From positions 429,912 through 493,911 of the forward strand of contig NZ_CAXPMC010000016.1 in the NCBI RefSeq assembly GCF_964218355.1: a stretch of 64,000 nucleotides of DNA, written 5' to 3'. A program made the position numbers and the translations under genes. This document shows positions 36,170 through 43,751 of this stretch, one piece after another; positions within the stretch are counted from its first letter, which is position 1; each line of letters opens with the position of its first letter. The notes below the pieces were generated by a model. It saw nothing but the letters and a program-made list of their open reading frames with translations. It did not search any database and had not been told where the DNA came from. The stretch comes from Ferrovibrio sp964218355 (GTDB taxonomy: Bacteria; Pseudomonadota; Alphaproteobacteria; Ferrovibrionales; Ferrovibrionaceae).

Positions 36170-37564
36170 TCAGGCCCGCTTGATCTTGAACGAGCTGACA
36201 TACTCGTCCGGCTTGGCGGGATCGAAGGTCTTGCCCATCACCTTCACCGAGGCATAGGTGCTGGATGGCGGGGTGAGGCCGACTTCCTTCATCAGCTTCG
36301 CCGCATCGGTGGCGAGGAAGACCTGCTCGGCGACCTGCTTGTAGTTGATGTCGCCCTTCAGCTGGCCCCAGCGCTTCATCTGGGTGAGGATCCAGACCGC
36401 GAAGCTGTGCCAGGGGAACGGCGCGAAGTCGATGCGGTCGGGGACCTTCTGCACCTTGCCGAGACCATCGGCGAAGGTGCCGGTCAGCACCTGCTCGACC
36501 ACGGTCACCGGCTGGTTCAGGTAATTCGCCGGCGCGATGGCGGCGGCGATTTCCTTGCGGTTGTCCGGCTTGGTCGCATAGGCGGTCGCCTCGATGATCG
36601 CCTTCAGCAGGGCCTGGTAGGTATTCGGCATCGTGGTGACGAATTCCTGACTGGCCGCGAAGGCGCAGCAGGGATGGCCGTCCCAGATTTCCTTGGACAG
36701 GATGTGGATGAAGCCGACGCCGTCATAGACCGCGCGCTGGTTCACCGGATCCGGCGCCAGGAAGCCGTCGAGATTGTCGGCGCGCAGGTTGGCCACCATC
36801 TCCGGCGGCGGCACCGAACGGATCTGCACATCGGTATCCGGATCGATGCCATGCTCCGCCAGATAATAGCGCAGCAGGTAGTTGTGCATCGAATAGTCGA
36901 AGGGCACGCCGAACTTGAAGCCCTTCCAGTCCTTCGGATCGCGCTTGTCCTTGTGCTTCATCGCCAGCGTGATCGCCTGGCCGTTGATGTTCTCCACCGC
37001 CGGCATGGTGTAGGGGATCGGGTTCGAGCCCGTGCCCGTGGTGATCGCCAGCGGCATCGGCGACAGCATGTGCGCGGCGTCGTATTCCTTGTTCAGCGCC
37101 TTGTCGCGCACCACCGCCCAGCCGGCGGTCTTGATCACTTCGACATTCAGGCCGTGCTTGGAATAGAAGCCCATCGGATGGGCCATGATGATCGGCGTGG
37201 CGCAGGTGATCGGGATGAAGCCGACCTTCAGGTCCTTCTTCTCGATGGCGCCGGCCTTGCCCTGGGCGAAGACCTCGCGGGCGGTGGCCAGCGGGAAGAC
37301 CTGCTCCAGCGCCCCCAGCAGGGTGGCGGCGCCGATGGCGTGCAGCACGCGGCGGCGGGTGGTGTCGTCGGGCAGGATGGCGCGTACCACGGCCTGGTCG
37401 ACCGCATTGGTCAGGCGCTTTTCCTCGTCGGCGGCAGTGACCAGCTCGGCCTGGCGCTGCATCGCGGCGACTTCGGCATTGTGCTCGAACAGGCTGCGAT
37501 GCTGGCCGCAGGGGCAGGCCTCGAGCCTGGCTTCGCTGTCGAACGGATTCTGGAACAGTGACAT
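36170..37564 (-). CDS. cynA: ABC transporter substrate-binding protein (CynA/NrtA/CmpA family)
   Basis: A 464-residue binding protein. An unusual long N-terminal part has a Cys-rich motif (LEACPCGQHRSLFEHNAE) before a twin-arginine-like signal near residue 70 (TTRRRVLHAIGAATLLGAL). The binding domain follows: LKVGFIPITCATPIIMAHPMGFYSKHGLNVEV, KTAGWAVVRDKALNKEYDAAHMLSPMP, and WDGHPCCAFAASQEFV. This wording is shared by nitrate, bicarbonate and cyanate binding proteins; the cynS gene in the same operon favours cyanate. It is the first gene of the operon, directly behind a -24/-12 promoter. Confidence 0.88.
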   Translation of the reverse strand: MSLFQNPFDSEARLEACPCGQHRSLFEHNAEVAAMQRQAELVTAADEEKRLTNAVDQAVVRAILPDDTTRRRVLHAIGAATLLGALEQVFPLATAREVFAQGKAGAIEKKDLKVGFIPITCATPIIMAHPMGFYSKHGLNVEVIKTAGWAVVRDKALNKEYDAAHMLSPMPLAITTGTGSNPIPYTMPAVENINGQAITLAMKHKDKRDPKDWKGFKFGVPFDYSMHNYLLRYYLAEHGIDPDTDVQIRSVPPPEMVANLRADNLDGFLAPDPVNQRAVYDGVGFIHILSKEIWDGHPCCAFAASQEFVTTMPNTYQALLKAIIEATAYATKPDNRKEIAAAIAPANYLNQPVTVVEQVLTGTFADGLGKVQKVPDRIDFAPFPWHSFAVWILTQMKRWGQLKGDINYKQVAEQVFLATDAAKLMKEVGLTPPSSTYASVKVMGKTFDPAKPDEYVSSFKIKRA

Positions 37565-37609
37565 GGCGGTTTGGTCCCCCGTGGTCTGTGGCTGCCTGTT
37601 TTGCGATGC

Positions 37610-37625
37610 AGCAAGGAGCGTGCCA
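37610..37625 (-). promoter_or_regulatory. Sigma-54 promoter of the cynABDS operon
   Basis: On the minus strand the site reads TGGCACG-CTCC-TTGCT. It matches the RpoN consensus (TGGCACR-N4-TTGCW) at all defined positions with correct spacing. Transcription should start about 12 bases downstream, near 37598, leaving a leader of about 35 bases before the cynA ATG. The divergently encoded protein is a sigma-54 activator, which agrees with this. Confidence 0.88.
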
Positions 37626-37694
37626 GAGGCGGTCGGGACCGGCCCGCCGCCGGGATTCCGCCAAGGACGCGGCTGTCACCGGGCCCAGGGGCAT

Positions 37695-37747
37695 TACGAA
37701 ATTCCGTAGTATACGAAGTCTCGTAGTTGTGATTACGATGGATCGTA
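37695..37747. promoter_or_regulatory. Three TACG-N6-CGTA palindromes: enhancer sites for the divergent activator
   Basis: Sites at 37695-37708, 37712-37725 and 37734-37747 all read TACG, six bases, CGTA. Centres are 17 and 22 bases apart. The third is longer (ATTACGAT-GG-ATCGTAAT). They lie about 95-150 bases upstream of the expected cynA transcription start, the usual place for enhancer-binding-protein sites. They also lie 29-81 bases before the activator ATG, which suggests autoregulation. The motif is not the NtrC box. Confidence 0.8.
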
Positions 37748-37775
37748 ATTCACCGGACCCGCACCGGAGGTGCCG

Positions 37776-39728
37776 ATGGCCGCCGACCCGCTTCTGCTCG
37801 CCCCCCGTCCCAGCCTGCCGCCGGCATCGCCGCCATCGCTCGGCCGTGTTTTCGAGGCCTGCGCCGAGGCGATGCTGGTGCTGGACCCCTGGAGCGGCCG
37901 GCTGGCGGAGGCCAATGCGGCAGCCGGCCGGCTGCTCGGCTATGACCGCGCGGTGCTGCGCGACATGCCGATGGGCAGCCTGCATCCCGGCCAGATGCCG
38001 GCCCTGATCGTGTTCACCGATGCGGTGCTCAGCCAGGGCCGCTTCCGCACCCGCAGCCTGACGCCCCGCCACGCCACCGGCGCCGAGCTGAGCGTCGAAT
38101 ATTCCGGCGCGGTGCTGCCGCCCGCCGAGGATGGCCGCGGCGAGACGCGGCCGCGGCTGCTGCTGACGCTGACCGACCTGCAGGACCTGCGCCGGCGCAG
38201 CATCGATTCCGATGCCGATGCCTATATGCGCGGCGGCATCGCCGAATGGCAGAAGGTCGAACGCTTCTTCCGCGATGTCGAACGCGAGAACCAGCTGATC
38301 CTGCGCGCCGCCGGCGAAGGCATCTACGGCGTCAATGCCGAGGGCAAGACCACCTTCGTCAACCCGGCGGCCGAACGCATGCTGGGCTGGGCAGCCGAGG
38401 AACTGGTCGGCAAGGACATGCACACCATGGTGCATCACAGCCATGCCAATGGCGCGCATTACCACAACCACGACTGTCCGATCTACATGGCCTTCCGCGA
38501 CGGCGCCGTGCACAAGGTCGATACCGAGGTGTTCTGGCGCCGCGACGGCAAGCCCTTCTGGGTCGAATACACCTCGACGCCGATCCGCGACCGCGGCCTG
38601 GTGGTCGGCGCGGTGATCGTGTTCCGCGACATCAGCCACCGCCGCGAGGCCGACGAGAAACTGCGCGCCGCGCTGGCGGAGGTCGAAACGCTGCAGAAGC
38701 GGCTGGAACTGGAAAACGCCTATCTGCAGGAGGAAATCCGCATCGAGGGCAACCATCGCGGCATCATCGGAAATTCCGCGGCGGTGCAGGGCATCCTGCG
38801 CCAGGTCGAGCTGGTGGCGCCCACCGATGCCACCGTGCTGGTCACCGGCGAGAGCGGCACCGGCAAGGAACTGATCGCGCGGGCCATCCACGACGCCAGC
38901 ACGCGCAGCAGCCGGCCGCTGATCCGCGTCAACTGCGCGGCGATCCCGCGCGAACTGTTCGAGAGCGAATTCTTCGGCCATGTGAAAGGCGCCTTCACCG
39001 GGGCGCTGCGCGACCGCGTCGGCCGCTTCGAGCTGGCCGATGGTGGCACGCTGTTCCTCGACGAGGTCGGCGAGATTCCGCTGGAGCTGCAGGGCAAGCT
39101 GCTGCGCGTGCTGCAGGAGGGCCAGTTCGAGCGCGTCGGCGAGGAGCGCACCCGCAATGTCGACGTGCGGCTGATCGCCGCCACCAACCGCGACCTGCGC
39201 CAGGAGGTGCGGGCCGGCCGTTTCCGCGAAGACCTGTTCTTCCGCCTCAACGTCGTGCCGGTGGAATCCGTGCCCCTGCGCGAACGCCGCGAAGACATTC
39301 CGCTGCTGGCGGCGCATTTCTTGCGCGGCATGAACCGCAAGATGAATACCGCCAGCCTGCGGCTGAGCGAGGCCGATGTGCGCCGCATGGCGCAATATGA
39401 CTGGCCCGGCAATGTGCGCGAACTGGAAAACGTGATCGAGCGCGCCGCCATCCTCGCCCGCAACGGCCGGCTGCAGGTGGTGCTGCCCGATGCCGGACCT
39501 GCCGCCTCACCCGGCCCCGCACCCGCCGGCAGCGGCGAGGCCGGGCCGGCCCTGCTGACCGAGCATGACCGCCGCGACCGCGACCGCGCCAATATCCTCG
39601 CCGCGCTGGAGGCCTGCGGCGGCAAGGTCTTCGGCCCGGGCGGCGCCGCCGAGCGGCTTGGCGTCAGGCCGACCACCCTGGCCTCGCGGATCAAGGCGCT
39701 GGGACTCCGCCGGCAGCGCGGCAGCTGA
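37776..39728 (+). CDS. Sigma-54-dependent transcriptional activator with two PAS domains
   Basis: A 650-residue bacterial enhancer-binding protein. Two PAS sensor domains come first: residues about 23-135 (GRVFEACAEAMLVLDPWSGRLAEANAAAGRLLG) and about 170-290 (ILRAAGEGIYGVNAEGKTTFVNPAAERMLGW, with a His-rich loop HHSHANGAHYHNHDCPIY). The AAA+ domain has Walker A GESGTGKE (about 358), the sigma-54 contact loop GAFTGA (about 405) and Walker B LFLDEVGEI. A Fis-type HTH ends the protein (RANILAALEACGGKVFGPGGAAERLGVRPTTLASRIKALGL). It is divergent from cynA and separated by 211 bases that hold the sigma-54 promoter and three palindromes. ATG 37776 has GGAGG five bases upstream. The His/Cys-rich loop might bind a metal or ligand. 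Confidence 0.93.
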   Translation: MAADPLLLAPRPSLPPASPPSLGRVFEACAEAMLVLDPWSGRLAEANAAAGRLLGYDRAVLRDMPMGSLHPGQMPALIVFTDAVLSQGRFRTRSLTPRHATGAELSVEYSGAVLPPAEDGRGETRPRLLLTLTDLQDLRRRSIDSDADAYMRGGIAEWQKVERFFRDVERENQLILRAAGEGIYGVNAEGKTTFVNPAAERMLGWAAEELVGKDMHTMVHHSHANGAHYHNHDCPIYMAFRDGAVHKVDTEVFWRRDGKPFWVEYTSTPIRDRGLVVGAVIVFRDISHRREADEKLRAALAEVETLQKRLELENAYLQEEIRIEGNHRGIIGNSAAVQGILRQVELVAPTDATVLVTGESGTGKELIARAIHDASTRSSRPLIRVNCAAIPRELFESEFFGHVKGAFTGALRDRVGRFELADGGTLFLDEVGEIPLELQGKLLRVLQEGQFERVGEERTRNVDVRLIAATNRDLRQEVRAGRFREDLFFRLNVVPVESVPLRERREDIPLLAAHFLRGMNRKMNTASLRLSEADVRRMAQYDWPGNVRELENVIERAAILARNGRLQVVLPDAGPAASPGPAPAGSGEAGPALLTEHDRRDRDRANILAALEACGGKVFGPGGAAERLGVRPTTLASRIKALGLRRQRGS

Positions 39729-39742
39729 GAGGGCGCCGCAGA

Positions 39743-40582
39743 TCAGTATCTGCCGCCGCGCACGAAACGGACAATGCCGGCCGCCACCTCGGCCTCCTGT
39801 TCGGCAAAGCCGTGCGGCTCGCGCCCTTCGCAGGCTTCGACCGCGGCGGATGCAAACCGCGAACCCGGCCCACCCGTCACCGTGACAACCTGCAGCCGCG
39901 CGGATCCGCTGGCCGCCGCCGCTATGGTCGCAAGGCTGGCCGGCGGCGACCGCAGGCAGCGATCCGCTTCATGGCCGACCAGCAGCAGCGGCTGCCGGAT
40001 CCGGTCCAGCGGCAGGTCGAACACACTCTGCGCCACCCAGGCCAGCCGTCCCCGGCCGCCGGCCGAAACCGGCGAGGTCAGCACCACGCCATCCGGCGCG
40101 GCATCGCCATCGAGACGGCTGGCGGCGTTTGCCGCCGATATGGCCCCGCGGCTGGTGCCGACGATCCAGACCGGCACGCTGTAGCGCTGCCGCAGGACAG
40201 GGACGAGGCCGCCGAGCGCCGCGGCATGGCCCGGTTCGATCCGGAACCCGCCAAGTCCCTCGCCGCCCTGGTAGGCGGCCGGCGCATCGACCAGCGCCGT
40301 TGCCACGCCTGCAGTGCGGAAAGCCGGCACCGAACGGATCAGGGAATTGCCGGTCAGGGCGCGCGGGCAGCCGCGATCGTCGAGATCGGCAAAGCCACCG
40401 CCGCCCGGCAGCAGGATCAGCACGGCAGCCGGCCGCCCTTCTGGTTCGCCGACCGAAACCCGGTATGGGCCGCCCTCGGCTGCCGCCAGTGTCTCGAGCC
40501 GCCCGCATGGCGCCTGCGCCGCGGCCATCTCCGGGGCTGCCGCCAGAACCAGAAGGGCAAGGATCGGAAGCATGCGTTTCAT
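39743..40582 (-). CDS. Secreted alpha/beta hydrolase
   Basis: A 279-residue exported protein starting at ATG 40582. The signal peptide is LPILALLVLAAAPEMAAAQA. The alpha/beta-hydrolase fold is indicated by AAVLILLPGGGGFADLDDRG near the oxyanion region and the nucleophile elbow VGTSRGAISA (G-x-S-x-G). TSPVSAGG and LLLVGHEADRC follow, and a late His may be that in REPHGFAEQEAEVAAGIVRFV. Substrate unknown. It lies downstream of, and convergent with, the cyn activator gene. Confidence 0.78.
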   Translation of the reverse strand: MKRMLPILALLVLAAAPEMAAAQAPCGRLETLAAAEGGPYRVSVGEPEGRPAAVLILLPGGGGFADLDDRGCPRALTGNSLIRSVPAFRTAGVATALVDAPAAYQGGEGLGGFRIEPGHAAALGGLVPVLRQRYSVPVWIVGTSRGAISAANAASRLDGDAAPDGVVLTSPVSAGGRGRLAWVAQSVFDLPLDRIRQPLLLVGHEADRCLRSPPASLATIAAAASGSARLQVVTVTGGPGSRFASAAVEACEGREPHGFAEQEAEVAAGIVRFVRGGRY

Positions 40583-40809
40583 GATCACACCGGTCTGCCT
40601 GCTGCCTGCGGGGCCTGCGGGACGGGATGCCATGGGAATGGCCGGCACAGACGGCGCGCAGCGTAGCATGAATATCCGCAGTCCGGAGTACTGGCGGCGG
40701 CGGCATCAATCTGGCACTCGCCCCCTCTTGTCTGCCAGCCCGCAACGCGGTCCAATGTCGCCGTCATCCTCCCCGGATGCCGGCCGCCGCTTCAGCAGAC
40801 GAGGCGCCC

Positions 40810-41055
40810 ATGGCCACCGCGAAACTGGACAAGGGCGGCAGGCTGACCCTGCCGCAGGACCTGCTTGGCAGCCATCACTGGCGCGCCGGCACCGCATTCA
40901 CCATCGAGGACCGGCCGGAGGGCCTGCTGCTGCGCCCGCTGCTGGCGCCGGCGAAGCCGGCACGCGAAACGGCAGCGGGGCATGGCGATGGCGGCGGCCG
41001 CGACCGCGCGCTGGCCGAGGCCATGCGCGACCGCTACGCCCGCCTCGGGCATTGA
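40810..41055 (+). CDS. AbrB/MazE-like swapped-hairpin DNA-binding protein
   Basis: An 81-residue protein with a short AbrB/MazE/SpoVT-type domain at the start: ATAKLDKGGRLTLPQDLLGSHHWRAGTAFTIEDRPEGLLLRPL. A Gly/Ala-rich linker and a helical tail (RDRALAEAMRDRYARL) follow. Such proteins are often antitoxins with a PIN or MazF toxin right behind. Here the next gene lies on the other strand, 10 bases on, so no toxin partner is present. It may be an orphan antitoxin or a simple regulator. I start at ATG 40810 (GAGG upstream); an earlier ATG 11 codons before is possible. Confidence 0.7.
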   Translation: MATAKLDKGGRLTLPQDLLGSHHWRAGTAFTIEDRPEGLLLRPLLAPAKPARETAAGHGDGGGRDRALAEAMRDRYARLGH

Positions 41056-41065
41056 CTGCCGGCGT

Positions 41066-42259
41066 CTAGCCGGCGCTGCCCAGCTCCTCAGCCACCAGGT
41101 TGACCCAGAAGGCGGCGCCGGCCAGCAGGATGTCGTCATTGAAATCGTAGGTCGGCGTGTGCACGTAGCTGCAGCCGCCTTCCTCCGCGCCGCCATTGCC
41201 GAGCAGGATATAGGCGCCGGGCTTCTTCTCCAGCATGAAGGCGAAATCCTCGGCGCCGGTCAGTGCCTCGGCATCGCCGTCGACCAGCGCATCGCCCACC
41301 GTCGCCTGTGCCGCGCGGATCGCCGTGGCGGTCTGCTCGACGGCATTCACCAGCGGCGGATAGCGGCGCAGATAGTGATACTCGGCCGCGCAGCCATGGG
41401 CCTTCGCGATGCCGTCGGCCAGTTCGCCGAGGCGCCGCTCCAGAAGGTCGCGGTCTGCCGGCGTGTAGCTGCGCGCGGTGCCGCGGATCGTCACCTGCGC
41501 CGGGATCACGTTGGGCGAGCCGTGGCTGCCGGCGGCGATATGTCCGACGCTGACCACGGCGGCATGCTGCGGCGAGATGTTGCGGCCGACGATGCTCTGG
41601 GTCGCGGTCACGAAGGCGGCGGCCGGCATCACCGGATCGGTGCCCTTGAACGGCATGGCGCCATGGCCGCCGGTGCCGCGGAACACGACCGTCCATGTGT
41701 CCGAGGCCGCCATCATCGGGCCGGTGCGGATGGCGAATTTGCCCGTGGCAATGCCCGGCATGTTGTGCATGCCGTAGACGGCATCGCAGGGAAATTTCTC
41801 GAACAGGCCTTCCTCGATCATCACCCGGGCACCAGCCTCACCCTCTTCGGCCGGCTGGAAAATGAAATGCAGCGTGCCGGCGAAATCCGGATCGGCGGCC
41901 AGCTGCTTCGCCGCACCCAGCAGCATGGTGGTATGGCCGTCATGGCCGCAGGCATGCATCTTGCCGTCATGCACCGAGCGGTGCGCGAAGCTGTTCATCT
42001 CCTGCAGGTTCAGGGCATCCATGTCGGCACGCAGGGCGATGGCGCGCTGGCCCGGCTTTCTGCCCTTCAGGGTGCCGACCACGCCGGTCTTCGCCAGGCC
42101 GCGATGCACCGGGATGCCCCATGCGGCCAGCTTCGCCGCGACGACGTCGGCGGTGCGGTTTTCCTCGAAGGCGGTTTCCGGGTGCCGGTGGATGTCATGG
42201 CGGATGGCGACCAGTTCGTCGCGATGCGCCAGCAGGTCGCGGGGCAGGATGCGGGTCAT
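41066..42259 (-). CDS. M20 family amidohydrolase (hippurate hydrolase-like)
   Basis: A 397-residue zinc amidohydrolase of the M20D group (hippuricase, indole-3-acetyl-amino-acid hydrolase, N-acetyl-diaminopimelate deacetylase). Motifs are IRHDIHRHPETAFEE, ALRADMDALNLQEM, KMHACGHDGHTTMLLGAA, FIFQPAEEGEAGARVMIEEGLF, GTGGHGAMP and the C-terminal TGAEDFAFMLEKKPGAYILLGNG. All metal ligands appear present. No signal peptide, so cytoplasmic. It is divergent from the MFS transporter gene, which may import its substrate. Confidence 0.9.
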   Translation of the reverse strand: MTRILPRDLLAHRDELVAIRHDIHRHPETAFEENRTADVVAAKLAAWGIPVHRGLAKTGVVGTLKGRKPGQRAIALRADMDALNLQEMNSFAHRSVHDGKMHACGHDGHTTMLLGAAKQLAADPDFAGTLHFIFQPAEEGEAGARVMIEEGLFEKFPCDAVYGMHNMPGIATGKFAIRTGPMMAASDTWTVVFRGTGGHGAMPFKGTDPVMPAAAFVTATQSIVGRNISPQHAAVVSVGHIAAGSHGSPNVIPAQVTIRGTARSYTPADRDLLERRLGELADGIAKAHGCAAEYHYLRRYPPLVNAVEQTATAIRAAQATVGDALVDGDAEALTGAEDFAFMLEKKPGAYILLGNGGAEEGGCSYVHTPTYDFNDDILLAGAAFWVNLVAEELGSAG

Positions 42260-42464
42260 GACGGACTCTTTGTGCAGAAGGCGGGGAGATCCCGCCAATC
42301 CCAGCATTCCGGCCAGGCCGGCGCAAGAGGCAGGCGATTGCACCGATACAATTCCGTGCATCCGAACGGGCCGGGAATGACGCCGAAGCCCTCTGGACTT
42401 CCGGCCCGCACCGCCCCATCATCCCGGCCCAGAACAACGATAAACCGCCACCCGAGAACCCGGC

Positions 42465-43733
42465 ATGACTGCAGCCCGCCCTGCCTTCCATCACCCGTCC
42501 CTGAGCGTCGCCCAGAGCGTCTCGATCCTCTCCGGCGCCGCGATCATGCTGTCGCTGGCCATGGGCATGCGCCAGAGCCTCGGCCTGTTCATGCAGCCGG
42601 TCACCCGCGACCTCGGCATCTCGGCGGCCGACTTCGCCTTCGCCCTGGCCGTGCAGAATATTGTCTGGGGCATCGCGCAGCCCTTTGCCGGCGCCCTGGT
42701 CGACCGGTTCGGCACCCGGCTGATCGCGCTGTTCGGCGGCCTGCTCTATGCCGGTGCATTGCTGCTGACCGCCTATGCCTCGGCGGCGTGGATGATCACG
42801 CTGGGCTCGGGCGTGATGATCGGCGTGGCGCTGGCCTGCACCACCTCCGGCATTGCCGCCAAGATCGCGGCCAAGGTCGTGCGCCCCGAGCGGCGCAGCC
42901 TTGCCTTCGGCCTGGTCTCGGCGGCCGGTTCGATCGGCACCTTCTTCTGCGCGCCGCTGGCCCAGGGCGTGATCCAGTCCAGCGGCTGGCAGATGGCGAT
43001 GTTCGTCTTCATCGCACTGGCGGCGGCGATGCTGCCGGCGGCGCTGATGGGCGGCCGGGCCGACCGCGTGCCGCTGGACGGCCAGGCGGGCGGACTGGGC
43101 GAGAGCATGCGCACCACCCTGGCCGAGGCGCAGCGCCATGGCGGCTATATCGTGATGTCGGCGGCCTTCTTCGTCTGCGGCCTGCAGCTGGTGTTCCTGA
43201 CCACCCACCTGCCCACCTTCCTGGCCGATTGCGGCGCCGACCCGATGCTGGGCGCCCAGGCGCTGGCGGTGATCGGCGCCTTCAACGTGTTCGGCTCGTG
43301 GCTGTTCGGCTGGCTCGGCGACCGCTGGCACAAGCACTGGCTGCTCGGCATCATCTACATCATCCGCTCGCTCGCCATCGCGCTGTATTTCATGCTGCCG
43401 GTCAGCCAGGCCTCGACCCTGGTCTTCGCCGCCGTGATGGGCACGCTGTGGCTGGGCGTGATCCCGCTGGTCAACGGACTGGTGGCACAGATCTTCGGCA
43501 TCCGCTATCTCGCCACGCTGACCGGCATCGCCTTTTTCAGTCACCAGGTCGGCAGCTTCCTCGGCGCCTGGGCCGGCGGCGTGATCTACGATGCGCTGGG
43601 TTCCTACACCCTGGCCTGGCAGCTGGCCGCCGGCATCGGCGCGGCGGCCGGGATCATGCAGCTGTTCATGAACACGCGGCCGACCGAACGCGTGCTGATG
43701 GCACAGGCAGCCGCTACCAGCCCGGCGGAATAG
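42465..43733 (+). CDS. MFS transporter
   Basis: A 422-residue major-facilitator protein with 12 predicted helices. GALVDRFGTRLIALFGG after helix 2 is the family loop motif, with a related stretch in the second half (FGWLGDRWHKHWLLG). The N-terminus SLAMGMRQSLGLFMQPVTRDLGISAADFAFALAVQNIVWGIAQP is like the oxalate/formate-antiporter-like and monocarboxylate-type MFS group. The substrate is not known. It is divergent from the amidohydrolase gene (205 bases between starts), which suggests import of an amide or acyl-amino acid. Confidence 0.87.
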   Translation: MTAARPAFHHPSLSVAQSVSILSGAAIMLSLAMGMRQSLGLFMQPVTRDLGISAADFAFALAVQNIVWGIAQPFAGALVDRFGTRLIALFGGLLYAGALLLTAYASAAWMITLGSGVMIGVALACTTSGIAAKIAAKVVRPERRSLAFGLVSAAGSIGTFFCAPLAQGVIQSSGWQMAMFVFIALAAAMLPAALMGGRADRVPLDGQAGGLGESMRTTLAEAQRHGGYIVMSAAFFVCGLQLVFLTTHLPTFLADCGADPMLGAQALAVIGAFNVFGSWLFGWLGDRWHKHWLLGIIYIIRSLAIALYFMLPVSQASTLVFAAVMGTLWLGVIPLVNGLVAQIFGIRYLATLTGIAFFSHQVGSFLGAWAGGVIYDALGSYTLAWQLAAGIGAAAGIMQLFMNTRPTERVLMAQAAATSPAE

Positions 43734-43751
43734 GCCGCGCCGCGCCGGGCA

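Noticed and set aside
36723..39395. 890-codon minus-strand open frame across cynA, the promoter region and the activator
   Set aside because: It runs antisense to the activator with its AAA+ motifs and out of frame with cynA. No domain is recognisable.
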